Part shown: positions 1 to 9,563 of the stretch, piece after piece
How the letters are laid out: each line of letters begins with the position of its first letter
How positions within the stretch are numbered: position 1 is the first letter of the stretch
Origin: Nocardia mangyaensis
Lineage (GTDB): Bacteria; Actinomycetota; Actinomycetes; Mycobacteriales; Mycobacteriaceae
Direction: 5' to 3'
Assembly: GCF_001886715.1 (NCBI RefSeq)
Contig: NZ_CP018082.1
Location: forward strand, 1,302,001-1,366,000
Length of the DNA: 64,000 nucleotides
Notes under the pieces: generated by a model
Told to the model about the DNA's origin: nothing
Database searches by the model: none
Seen by the model: the letters and a program-made list of their open reading frames with translations, nothing else
Position numbers and translations under genes: made by a program

Positions 1-108
1 GGGGGCGAGGACGGAATGGAACCACAGGCCGCGCTCACCATGGGAGAGCTCGCGCTCGGCCCTGGCCCGGAGCAACTGTTGGAGCAACTGACGCTTGTCG
101 TCGATCAC
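1..108 (-). CDS. Condensation-domain protein (NRPS or PKS-associated), N-terminal fragment
   Basis: The first 36 codons run off the left edge. The GTG start overlaps the TGA stop of the upstream PKS (GTGA), so the two are almost certainly translated together. The visible protein begins MIDDKRQLLQQLL, a short charged helical leader, followed by LSHGERGLWF near residues 21-30. That resembles the first core motif of condensation domains (SxGQxxLWF), which form amide or ester bonds in NRPS and some PKS systems. The likely role is to take the acyl chain built by the preceding PKS and condense it onto an amino acid or alcohol. Whether an adenylation or other domain follows cannot be seen. The reading of this start is firm; the family is inferred from one motif. 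Confidence 0.6.
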   Translation of the reverse strand, partial: MIDDKRQLLQQLLRARAERELSHGERGLWFHSVLAP

Positions 109-3100
109 GAGCTTTCTCCCTCGCTGGTGAGCATCTGGGCCAGCAGCTCCTCGACCGCATGGTCGGAGAGTTCGTCCAAGTCGGCCAGCAGTTCGACGGC
201 ACGCTGATCGTCGATGCCGCCTTGCGGTGTTCTGGCGGCAGGCGCGGCGCCCACCGCCGGTTCGCGATCGAGAACAGTCAGCAGCCAGTCGGCGAACTCG
301 GTGACGCTCGGTCCTGCCAGCAGCTTGACCACAGGCACGGTGACCGGCAGATCGCGTTCGATACGGGTACGCAGTTCCATCGCGCCAATCGAGTCCAACC
401 CCAGATATCGCAGCGGCCGATCGCGATCGAAGCTCTCGACGTCGGCGCCCAACCTGCGGGCGATCACCTCGGTGACGTAGCCCGAGAGGACCGCGCCACG
501 ATCTGCCGGCGCCACGGCCCGCAGTCGGTCGAGCACATCGCTCGATGAGCCTGAATCTACTTCGGCCACAAGAAGGTCCGTGAATCGGGGCAGTGCGGCG
601 AGACCAGACGGCAATGCTCCGTCGATGGGCAGGACCAGGGCGTGCACCGGGTCGGCCACCATGATCCGATCGAGGGCCGCCAGACCATCAACGGGGGCAA
701 TGGTGCCGAGGCCGAGGCCACCGACATGGGCGGCGCGCTGCCCGGTGGCGGCCAATCCCACCTCGCGCCACGGACCCCACGCGATGCTCGTGCCGGGTAA
801 TCCGCGCCCGCGGCGGTAGGCGGCCAGTTCGTCGAGAAAGGCATTCGCCGCGGCGTAGTTGCTCTGGCCCGGGGAACCGAGCACACCGGCCGCCGAGGAG
901 AAGTAGACCATGAAGTCCAGGGTGTGGTGATGGGTCGCGGTATGTAGGTGCCAGGCTCCGTTGACCTTCGGCCTCAGCACCGCGGCCAGCGAATCCGCGT
1001 CCTGCCGATCGATGATCGCGTCGGCCAGAGTGCCTGCCGCGTGCACGATTCCGCGCAGCGGCGGCCCGTCGGCATCGATCCGCGCCACCAGGGCGGTCAC
1101 GTCGTCACGACGGCCGACATCGGTCGTGCTCGTCGTCACCCGCACGCCGCTCGCGCGGAATCCCGCGATCGCAGCCTCGGCATGTGTGCTGGGCGCACTC
1201 CGGCCCGCCAGCACAAGATGCCTGGCACCACGCCGGATCAACAGTTCCGCGACCGCGAGGCCGAGTCCGCCGAGTCCGCCGGTCACTAGATACTTTGCGT
1301 CACCAGACAAGTGCAGCCGGTCCGCCAAGATGTCGGGCGCGGATTCGGCGGTGATGACCACCTTGCCGATCTGCCCGGCCTTCGCCATGAAGCGGAACGC
1401 GTCCTCGGCCTGCGATATCCGGAATGTCGTCACCGGCAGAGGTGTCAGCTCACCCGTACCGGCGAGCCGGAGGACTTCCCGCAACATCGCGCCAACGGCG
1501 GCAGGCCGCTCGACGGCCATGGCTGCGATGTCGACGGTGAAGTGCGCGATATTGCGTCGCAGCTGCCACAGGTCGATCGAGCGCTTCTCCACGACATCGC
1601 GTTTGCCGATCTCGATGAACCTGCCGTACGGGGCAAGCACGGCGAGACTGCTGCGGATCGCAGCTCCCGACAGTGAGTTCAGGACCACATCGACCCCGGC
1701 CCCGCCGGTGCTCACGCGAATCTGTTCGGCGAAGTCCAGCGACCGCGAGTCCATCACGTGCTCGATACCGAGCGAGCGCAGATAGTCGCGCTTGGCCGGA
1801 CTTCCCGCCGTGGCGTGGATCTCGGCACCGACCCTCTGGGCGAGCGCGACGGCGGCCAGCCCAACACCACCGGTCGCCGCGTGGATGAGTACCCGCTCCC
1901 CCTTGCGCAGCCGGGCCAGCTCGCACAACGCGTGATAGGCGGTCACGTAGGCGATCGGGACGCTGGCCGCCGCGACCGGATCCAGCGACTCGGGCACGGG
2001 AGTGACGAGTTCGGCCGAGGTGGTCACGAAGGCGCCGAAGGCGGGCGATGCGAGTGCCGCGACAACATCACCCGGTGACACACCGGTCACCCCCTGCCCA
2101 ACCGCGCTCACGGTGCCGACGCATTCGCCGCCGAGCTGGATGCGCGTATCACCCTCGGGCGGAATGACGCCCACCGCCACCGCGACGTCATGGAAGTTGA
2201 GACCGGCGGCCAAGACCTCGATCTCCACCTCACCCGGGCGCGGCTTTCGACGCTCGAGCCCACGCAATTCCAGATCGTCCAGCAGTCCGGGTTTGTCCTG
2301 AGCGACGGCAAAACCCTCGCCCTGCCGCGCGGACCTGCGGACTGGGCCGGGCGCCACGATCCGGCGCAGCCGAGCGACGTAACGAAGCTCCGCCCGCAGC
2401 GCCACTTCGGTTTCGGCGTCACCAGAGCTCAGCTCCCGCCACAGTGCCCCGATCTCGGATGAGCCCGGGTTGTCACCGAGATCGATTCTGGTACAGCGTA
2501 ATTCGGGGATTTCGTGTTCCACCGTCCGCGCGATGCCCCACAGTGGCCCTGCGGCGAGTGCGGCGGTCGGGAGCTCGTCGCCCTCATCGACCACCTGGGT
2601 CGCGCAGGTCACGACGAACAGCCGCGGTGTTCGCGTCGGCCATTCCCGCCTGCTCAGCGCTTGTGCGAGGTGCAGTAGGTGGAGCGCGTTGTCGTGCGCG
2701 GCGCCGGCGGGTCCGTCTGCGGGATCGTCCGCCGCACCGAGATACACGACTCCGGTGGGGGCAGCGTCGATGAGGTACTCGGTGCCCGGCCGCAGCACCA
2801 CTACCGATTGTCCCTCGGCGGCGATGCGCTCGCGGATCGCCTCGCTGGGCGATGACTCCCCGACGATGATCCAGTGCCCCGTAGCCGCGACGGGTGCGGG
2901 CAGTGGCCGTGTTTCCTGCCAGCTCAGCCGGTGGAACCAGCGATCGATAGCCGCCGCGCCGATGCTGTCGCCGGACAGGCGCCGCACTTGCAGACCGGTG
3001 CCCTCGGCCACCACACGTCCATCCTGCGACGTCAACTCAAAGCTGCCGAACAGGGTGTCCGCATCCGCCGCCGGGTCCGCCGAGCGCACTAGATGGCACC

Positions 3101-6100
3101 ACCGTGCGGTGCCGATATCGCCGAAGACGCGCAGACTTCGCAGGCCCACCGGCAAGAACACGCTGTCGTCGGCGAAGTCGTCACCCAGCACGGTGGCGGC
3201 GAGCACCTGGAACGCCGCGTCGAGCTGTACGGTCGCCGCGGACACCGACGGTGCCAGCAGTTCGCCGGTAGGCACCGTCGCGCCGGACAAGCGCGCCACG
3301 GCCTCGCGGTCGTGCCGCCAGACCGTCTCGATGCGGCGGAATGCGGGGCCATAGTTGAAGCCCGCGGCATCGAGTTCCCGGTAGAAGTCCGCTCCCGGCA
3401 TCGCTTCCCAGCCGTGCGGTGCTCCCACGGCCCGCTTGCCGGCCGGCGCCGCACCGGCCGGCAGGGGCCGAATCACGCCGTCGGACAGCGCTTCCCACGC
3501 GGCATCGACACCCTCGGCCGAGGTGCCCATCATCCGAAATGACATTCCGCCGCGCGCGTCACCGACCAGCGACAACTGCCACCGGCGCGTAACACCGTCA
3601 GCGAACAGCAGTGGGCTGTCGAACTGCATGTCGAGCAGTTCGTGCCCGTCGCTGAAGCGGTCGCCGCCGCTCACGCCGAGCAACGCAGCGTGGAGCGCGG
3701 CCGGTGCGGTCGGCGTGGCCTGCACACAGTGGTCGCGCAGGAATGGGGCGTGATCGAGATCGATGTCCCACTGCCAGAACTCGGTCCCCGAGTGGATCGA
3801 GGATGTCAACCGCTCGGAGGTGGACTCGCGGCCGGACTCGGCGGGCGAGGTAGGCCCAGTCCCCGCGATCCAGTGCACAGCGCGCTGCCACGGATAGGGC
3901 GGCAGCGGAACGAAAACGCCGCCATCGCCGGGGAATCCCGCGATATTGCCACCGCGGCAGTAGAGGGCCCCCAGCGTGGCGAGCAGCGTCGCGCTGTCCT
4001 CATCGTCGCGGACGCCGGACGGCAGCGCGGCGATCGGCGCGCCGTCGTGCGCGCCGGTGATGGCCGGGGTGAGCACCGGGTGCGGCGATATCTCGACGAA
4101 TGTGTCGAATCCGTCGGCGACCATCCGATCGATCGTGGGCCCGAAAAGTACTGGTTGCCTGAGGTTGTCGCCCCAGTATTCTGCGCCGAACCCGACGATC
4201 GGCCCGACGGCACCGGTGACGGACGAATACATCGACACCTTGCCCTGCCGCGGGCGGACCTCCGCCGTGGCCGCGACCAGGGCGGGACGGAGTGGATCCA
4301 TCTGCGGGCCGTGCGAGGCGATATCGACAGCGACTGTCCGGCAGAAGATGTCATCGCGCCGGAGTTCGGCGAGCACTTGGTCGAGAGCGGCTGGGTCGCC
4401 CGAAAGCACCGTCGACCGCGGGCCGTTGACCGCGGCGACCGCCACCGGCAGGTCACCGATTCTGGCCTCGGCCTGCTCCGGCGTCAGTTCGACCACCGCC
4501 ATCGCGCCTTCGCCCGCCACGGTGCGCAACAGTCGGGAGCGGTGCGCGATCACCAGTGCCGCGTCGGCGAGATCGAGTACCCCTGCGACGTGTGCGGCCG
4601 CCACCTCGCCCATGCTGTGGCCGACAACGGCATCAGGCACCACACCCCAGGAACGCCACAGGGCAGCCAGTGCCACTTGCACCGCGAAGATCATCGGCTG
4701 CACGACGTCGACATCCGCCAGCCGCGACCGTTCCTCGTTGGCGTGCAACTCGTCGATCGCCGACCATCCCGTCGTGCGCCGGAGCTCCCGGTCACATGCG
4801 ATCAGCGCGTCGCGGAACGCAGGCTCGTCGGCGAACAGCGGCCTGCCCATGCCGAGCCATTGCGAACCCTGCCCCGAGAAGACGAAGGCGAGCCGCGGCG
4901 CGCGCCCAGCCCGCACCCGTCCCGTCGACATGCCGGAACGGCCCTCACCGCGCAGGAACGCGGCCACCTGGTCGGCGGCTTCGGTCGCAGTGGTGGCGAC
5001 CAGTGCGAGCCGGTCGTCGTGGTGCACCCGATGGGCCACCGCCGAGTACGCGATGTCGGCGAGGTCGGCACCATCGGTGGCGAGGAGGTCCCGGTATCGC
5101 TCGGCCAGCGCCTCCAGCGCGGCCGCGCCATTCGCGCTGATCGGCAGGAGGACGGGACGCTGAGCAGTCGGACCGGTCGGCTCCGGCGCGCGATCCGCGG
5201 GTGCGGCGGCCAATACGACGTGCGCGTTGGTACCGCCGAACCCGAAGGAACTCACCCCCGCGACCGGCACCCCGTCCGGCCACGACTCGACGTTCGTCAC
5301 CACCCGCAGCGTGTCGCACGGAAGGCCGGTGCCGGGGTTGGGTTCGCGGTAGTGCAGGCTCGGCGGGATCGCACCGTGCCTCAGCGCCAACGCCACCTTG
5401 ATCACGCCCGCGATCCCCGCCGCGGCTTCGAGGTGGCCGATATTGGATTTTACCGAGCCGATCGCGCACGCCCCGCCCGGCGCCCGCCCGTCAGCGAGTA
5501 CCTCAGCGAGCGCTGTCGCTTCGATGGCGTCGCCCAGTAGCGTGCCGGTACCGTGCGCCTCCACGTAGGCGACATCGCCGGGTCGCACACCTGCCCGGCG
5601 GTAGGCGCTGCGGAGCAGCTCGGCCTGGGCGCTGCGGCTGGGCGCCATGATGCCGTTCGTGCGGCCGTCGTGATTGGTAGCGCTGGCGCGGATCACCGCG
5701 TACACCGACCTGCCCTCGGCCACGGCACGAGAAAGCGGTTCGACGACGATCACGCCCGCGCCCTCGCTGCGCACGTAGCCGTCCGCTGCGGCATCGAAGG
5801 TCTTGCACCGGCCGTCGGCGGCCATCACGCCCGCCTTGCCCATATTGATCGACAATGCGGGTGAGAGCAGCAGGTTTGCCCCGCCGACCACGGCCTTCGA
5901 CACCTCTCCCGCGCGCAGCGCGGCGCATGCGGCGTCCAGCGCCACCAGAGAGGACGAGCATGCTGTGTCGATCGCGACGCTGGGTCCCCGGAAGTCGAAG
6001 TGATAGGAGATCCGGTTGGCGGCCACACTCAACGCGTTGCCGGTACCGGTGTAGGCGTCGATCCGGTCCTCGGTGGAGTAGTAGAGCCTGCCGTAGTCAT

Positions 6101-8540
6101 TGGTCGAGATGCCGAGAAATACACCGACCGGTTGCCCCACAAGTTCGGTGGTGACCACACCTGCATCTTCGAATGCCTCCCAGGCCAATTCGAGCAGCAA
6201 CCGTTGCTGGGGGTCGATGTGGTCAGCTTCGCGAGGGGAAATGCCGAAGAACTCGGCGTCGAACGACCGCACATCGTCGAGGAATCCACCCCACCGGACA
6301 TCCTTGTGCGACCACCGGTCCGACGGAACGGGCCCGATCGTGTCGACACCGTCACGCAGGAGTTCCCAATAGGCATCAGGTCCGTCTGCACCAGGAAACC
6401 GGCATCCGATCCCAACGATCGCAAGCGGCTCCTCCGTCAGGTCTTCGCTGTGCTCCAACCCATGCTCCACCGGCGAGACGGCGGTGGCACCGACCGTGCT
6501 TGTGGCGCACAGATGCTCGGACAGTTCGGTGATGGTCGGGTACTCGTAGGCAACAGTCGGGCGCAACTCGACGCCGAACCGCATCGAGACCGCGCCGGCG
6601 AGTTGGACTGCGCGCACCGAATCCAAGCCGTAGTACGCGAATGGCTGACGTGGGTCGATCTCGGTCGTGGCGACACCGAGCCCGCGTGCCAGGTGCTCGA
6701 CCAGCCACTGCGCGACGTCAGCCGCGTTGTGCTCGAGACGAGGCGACGCGACAGGCCCGGGAGGCGCGAACGCACTCGGCGTTGCCGGCGTCCACTGCGT
6801 CACCGTCTTCAGCTTGCCGGTTTCGAACTTCTCTCGGCAGGCGAACCTCTGGACCTTGCCGCTGGAGGTGCTCGGCAGGCTATAGCTACGCACGAGCACC
6901 ACCGCTGAGACAGCTACCTCGTACTCGGAGGTGAGTGCTGCGGCGATCCTCCCGCACACACCGTCGAAGTCGGTATCCGGCGCAATGTCGCGGTCGATTT
7001 CCTGCACTACGACCAGCTGTTCACCCGTATCTGTTTGCACCGCAAACGCCGCGCCGCGCCCACGCAACAGCACGGGATCGATGTCTGCGACCGTGCCCTC
7101 CAGATCGTCCGGGTAGAGGTTGCGGCCACGCAGGATGATCAAATCCTTCAAGCGCCCTGCGACGAAGATCTCGTCTTCCTGGAGAAATCCCAAGTCGCCG
7201 GTGCGCAGATACGGGCCTGTATGGTGCTCGCCCGCGTCGACGAGCTCAGCGCCGAACGCCGCCGCCGTAGCTGCGGGGTTTCGCCAATATCCCTGGGCAA
7301 CAGAGAGGCTCGAAATCCACACCTCGCCGACCTGATCATCGGCACACGGAACACGGGTATCCGGATCGACAACGACGACCCGCAGTCCGTTCTGCACCCG
7401 CCCACAGCCGACCATCACCGTCGAACCATCCGCTCCCGGAACAACCTCGACGATCCGGCGCTCATGCAGAGCCGAACGAGACAGCGTCCGTACCAGCGCT
7501 CCGTCCGCCCTGCGCGACCCGGAGATCAGCAGTGTTGCCTCGGCCATACCGTAGACCGGCTGCGCGGCAGCAGTGTCGAACCCCACCGGCGCGAAGGCCT
7601 CGGCGAATCGCTGCATGGTTTCCGCACGCACGAACTCTGCACCGCACAAGGCCGTACGCCAGCCGCGCAGGTCCAGCTGAGACCGCTCCTGTGGCGTTGT
7701 GGTACTGACACACAGCTCATGGGCGAAGTTCGGCGCAGCAGTGATGACATTGCGGTGCAAGGAGATTCGCTTGAGCCAGCGAATCGGTCGTAATACGAAC
7801 GAAGCAGGAGACATCAGCTCCGAGCCAACCCCCAGATAGACCGAGGACAACACAGCGCCGACCAAACCCATGTCATGGTGCAGCGGCAACCAGAACACAC
7901 CGACCATGTCATCGCCGATACCAGGCGAGCCGAGGGCCCCCCGGATACTCTCGACGTTATCGAGAAAGTTCCGGTGCGTGATCATCACGCCTTTGGGATC
8001 GCTCGTCGATCCGGAGGTGTACTGCAGAAGCGCGATATCATCCGGTGTGGGCGGGTCGTTCAACGGTTCGACCTGCCCGTCTGACGGGACGATCGACAGG
8101 GCATCCGAAGCGCACCAACGCAAATCCAGCGCCTTCTCGAAGGATTCGATGGCCTCGCGAGTCTCGTCCAGCGCGCTCGACGACGTCAGCGCGAAGTGGG
8201 CACCAGAGTCGTCGACGATCTTGCCGATCCGGGCGACCTGCTTCTTACCGACCGGAGAATACGCCGGCACCGCGACGGCACCGGCGAGGGCACAGCCGAA
8301 CAGCCCCGCGATGAAGTGCAGGTGGTTCTCGTGCAGCAGCAGCACACGTTCGCCACGGGCACCCTCACCACGGAGCCAGTCGGCGACCGCCTCGGACCGT
8401 TCGCGCAGCTCACCATAGGTCCACTGCTCTGAGATCGACTCACCGTCAGGCAGGTAAGCGAATGCCATTCGGTCTCGATACGAATCAGCACGACTTACCA
8501 GTAGATGCGCGAGTGTAGGCGCGGCAGATTCACCGTTCAT
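105..8540 (-). CDS. FAAL-ACP-KS-AT-DH-ER-KR-ACP type I polyketide synthase
   Basis: This 2811-residue megasynthase activates a fatty acid and elongates it with full reduction. Domains in order: fatty acyl-AMP ligase (about 1-585; YTSGSTSDPKG at 174-184); ACP1 (605-690; GLDS, Ser641); ketosynthase (703-1115; Cys861 in DTACSSS, His996, His1036); acyltransferase (1215-1520; GHSMG, Ser1309); dehydratase (1595-1850; His1604); enoylreductase (2085-2395; HAATGGVGLAA near 2220); ketoreductase (2415-2600; VTGGLGGLG, Tyr2562); and ACP2 (2690-2755; GLDS, Ser2717). The AT carries IASH at 1407-1410, where malonyl-specific ATs usually have HAFH, so methylmalonyl is more likely. In the DH motif HxxxGxxxxP the Gly is Ala, but His1604 and an Asp at 1774 remain. 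The gene starts a transcript on the minus strand and overlaps a condensation-domain gene. The likely product is a branched, reduced lipid chain passed to that protein. Confidence 0.95.
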   Translation of the reverse strand: MNGESAAPTLAHLLVSRADSYRDRMAFAYLPDGESISEQWTYGELRERSEAVADWLRGEGARGERVLLLHENHLHFIAGLFGCALAGAVAVPAYSPVGKKQVARIGKIVDDSGAHFALTSSSALDETREAIESFEKALDLRWCASDALSIVPSDGQVEPLNDPPTPDDIALLQYTSGSTSDPKGVMITHRNFLDNVESIRGALGSPGIGDDMVGVFWLPLHHDMGLVGAVLSSVYLGVGSELMSPASFVLRPIRWLKRISLHRNVITAAPNFAHELCVSTTTPQERSQLDLRGWRTALCGAEFVRAETMQRFAEAFAPVGFDTAAAQPVYGMAEATLLISGSRRADGALVRTLSRSALHERRIVEVVPGADGSTVMVGCGRVQNGLRVVVVDPDTRVPCADDQVGEVWISSLSVAQGYWRNPAATAAAFGAELVDAGEHHTGPYLRTGDLGFLQEDEIFVAGRLKDLIILRGRNLYPDDLEGTVADIDPVLLRGRGAAFAVQTDTGEQLVVVQEIDRDIAPDTDFDGVCGRIAAALTSEYEVAVSAVVLVRSYSLPSTSSGKVQRFACREKFETGKLKTVTQWTPATPSAFAPPGPVASPRLEHNAADVAQWLVEHLARGLGVATTEIDPRQPFAYYGLDSVRAVQLAGAVSMRFGVELRPTVAYEYPTITELSEHLCATSTVGATAVSPVEHGLEHSEDLTEEPLAIVGIGCRFPGADGPDAYWELLRDGVDTIGPVPSDRWSHKDVRWGGFLDDVRSFDAEFFGISPREADHIDPQQRLLLELAWEAFEDAGVVTTELVGQPVGVFLGISTNDYGRLYYSTEDRIDAYTGTGNALSVAANRISYHFDFRGPSVAIDTACSSSLVALDAACAALRAGEVSKAVVGGANLLLSPALSINMGKAGVMAADGRCKTFDAAADGYVRSEGAGVIVVEPLSRAVAEGRSVYAVIRASATNHDGRTNGIMAPSRSAQAELLRSAYRRAGVRPGDVAYVEAHGTGTLLGDAIEATALAEVLADGRAPGGACAIGSVKSNIGHLEAAAGIAGVIKVALALRHGAIPPSLHYREPNPGTGLPCDTLRVVTNVESWPDGVPVAGVSSFGFGGTNAHVVLAAAPADRAPEPTGPTAQRPVLLPISANGAAALEALAERYRDLLATDGADLADIAYSAVAHRVHHDDRLALVATTATEAADQVAAFLRGEGRSGMSTGRVRAGRAPRLAFVFSGQGSQWLGMGRPLFADEPAFRDALIACDRELRRTTGWSAIDELHANEERSRLADVDVVQPMIFAVQVALAALWRSWGVVPDAVVGHSMGEVAAAHVAGVLDLADAALVIAHRSRLLRTVAGEGAMAVVELTPEQAEARIGDLPVAVAAVNGPRSTVLSGDPAALDQVLAELRRDDIFCRTVAVDIASHGPQMDPLRPALVAATAEVRPRQGKVSMYSSVTGAVGPIVGFGAEYWGDNLRQPVLFGPTIDRMVADGFDTFVEISPHPVLTPAITGAHDGAPIAALPSGVRDDEDSATLLATLGALYCRGGNIAGFPGDGGVFVPLPPYPWQRAVHWIAGTGPTSPAESGRESTSERLTSSIHSGTEFWQWDIDLDHAPFLRDHCVQATPTAPAALHAALLGVSGGDRFSDGHELLDMQFDSPLLFADGVTRRWQLSLVGDARGGMSFRMMGTSAEGVDAAWEALSDGVIRPLPAGAAPAGKRAVGAPHGWEAMPGADFYRELDAAGFNYGPAFRRIETVWRHDREAVARLSGATVPTGELLAPSVSAATVQLDAAFQVLAATVLGDDFADDSVFLPVGLRSLRVFGDIGTARWCHLVRSADPAADADTLFGSFELTSQDGRVVAEGTGLQVRRLSGDSIGAAAIDRWFHRLSWQETRPLPAPVAATGHWIIVGESSPSEAIRERIAAEGQSVVVLRPGTEYLIDAAPTGVVYLGAADDPADGPAGAAHDNALHLLHLAQALSRREWPTRTPRLFVVTCATQVVDEGDELPTAALAAGPLWGIARTVEHEIPELRCTRIDLGDNPGSSEIGALWRELSSGDAETEVALRAELRYVARLRRIVAPGPVRRSARQGEGFAVAQDKPGLLDDLELRGLERRKPRPGEVEIEVLAAGLNFHDVAVAVGVIPPEGDTRIQLGGECVGTVSAVGQGVTGVSPGDVVAALASPAFGAFVTTSAELVTPVPESLDPVAAASVPIAYVTAYHALCELARLRKGERVLIHAATGGVGLAAVALAQRVGAEIHATAGSPAKRDYLRSLGIEHVMDSRSLDFAEQIRVSTGGAGVDVVLNSLSGAAIRSSLAVLAPYGRFIEIGKRDVVEKRSIDLWQLRRNIAHFTVDIAAMAVERPAAVGAMLREVLRLAGTGELTPLPVTTFRISQAEDAFRFMAKAGQIGKVVITAESAPDILADRLHLSGDAKYLVTGGLGGLGLAVAELLIRRGARHLVLAGRSAPSTHAEAAIAGFRASGVRVTTSTTDVGRRDDVTALVARIDADGPPLRGIVHAAGTLADAIIDRQDADSLAAVLRPKVNGAWHLHTATHHHTLDFMVYFSSAAGVLGSPGQSNYAAANAFLDELAAYRRGRGLPGTSIAWGPWREVGLAATGQRAAHVGGLGLGTIAPVDGLAALDRIMVADPVHALVLPIDGALPSGLAALPRFTDLLVAEVDSGSSSDVLDRLRAVAPADRGAVLSGYVTEVIARRLGADVESFDRDRPLRYLGLDSIGAMELRTRIERDLPVTVPVVKLLAGPSVTEFADWLLTVLDREPAVGAAPAARTPQGGIDDQRAVELLADLDELSDHAVEELLAQMLTSEGESS

Positions 8541-9050
8541 AAAAGACAGGCCCCCATAAATTCAAACTGAAAAGAATGATTCACCCGGTTACGTAGCGAG
8601 ATTGCAGGAGCTGCGCGACCTGTTTCCAAGGATCTCGGGCATGAATAGCCCAAGGAGGTTGCTGATTCCCCATCGAATCCCCCGGTCCTGCAACCCCGAT
8701 CGAGCCCGAGCCTAGCAGCGTCACCTACTCCATGCAACCATTACAAGATGTTCGTAACGCCAACGAGGGGTACACACACCTTCAACTTTCTCCACGGCCG
8801 AAACCTGTTGCAAGAACATGATTCTGACCCTCGACGGCAGGATTCTGTGCCGCTAGACTCCCCGGAGAATCACGCCGAGAGCGCTTCGAATCGACCCCTT
8901 GGTCAAATAGACAGGCGCGGCCCGAAATTCACCATGACGGTTGTCGCGCAACCGAAAAGCGCACAATTCATCAATTGTTCACCGGTGGACACGGAGTCAC
9001 CCAGTTATGTGTAATGCGAACTATCAGATACTTGAGAGAGCAGGAGTGCG
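8541..9050. other. Intergenic region between divergent PKS and SRPBCC genes
   Basis: About 510 bases hold no convincing gene. The stretch next to the PKS start is relatively AT-rich and presumably carries its promoter. The stretch before 9051 ends in a purine-rich GAGAGAGCAGGAG ribosome-binding site for the SRPBCC gene. I see no clear dyad or RNA element. Confidence 0.5.
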
Positions 9051-9512
9051 GTGTCCGCAACAATCGAGCGTCACAGCACAATCGAAGCGCCGATCGAGTT
9101 TACGTTCAGGTTTGTGGCCGACTACACCAACGTACCTAACTGGATGTTCGGCATCACAGCATTCCATCCATGCGGCGAACAGGACGCCGGACCGGGCGCA
9201 ACTTTCGACACTTCGTTTTCCAGCGGAGTGGCGTCAGCACAGTTCCAGCTCACCGCTGCCGAGTGGCGGGCCGATGAACTCATCGTCTTGGAGTCCGTGA
9301 GCGGGCCATACGTGCGAGCCGCCTTCGCCTTCGCCGCGCATGACCCGGACGCCACGCGCCTCCACGTCACGATCACCTACCCCGTGACCGGCGGAGTGGC
9401 GGGCCGACTACTAAAGCGAGTCAGCGACGCGATCGCGAACACGGCGATACGCCACGTCGAGACGAGCCTGCGGCGCGAAGTACTGGCCGCGTATGCCCTT
9501 CGCGGCCAGTGA
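9051..9512 (+). CDS. SRPBCC-fold (polyketide cyclase/dehydrase-like) protein
   Basis: A 153-residue protein starts at GTG after a good AGGAG ribosome-binding site. It opens with ATIERHSTIEAPIEFTFRFV, the usual first strand and helix of the START/SRPBCC ligand-binding fold, and has the typical length (about 145-155). It ends in a long amphipathic helix (residues about 118-148). Such proteins bind or isomerise hydrophobic small molecules. No catalytic residue can be assigned. It lies 51 bases upstream of a GMC oxidoreductase on the same strand and is probably co-transcribed with it, which suggests that both act on one hydrophobic substrate such as a sterol or polyketide. That role is inference. 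There is no signal peptide. Confidence 0.7.
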   Translation: MSATIERHSTIEAPIEFTFRFVADYTNVPNWMFGITAFHPCGEQDAGPGATFDTSFSSGVASAQFQLTAAEWRADELIVLESVSGPYVRAAFAFAAHDPDATRLHVTITYPVTGGVAGRLLKRVSDAIANTAIRHVETSLRREVLAAYALRGQ

Positions 9513-9563
9513 TTCAGAGACCCGCACCGCGACACACCGAAGCACAATCCTTGAAGGAGGACC

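Noticed and set aside
3642..5540. A 632-codon plus-strand frame inside the PKS
   Set aside because: It lies opposite the AT/KS domains of the PKS and has shadow-like composition and no motif.
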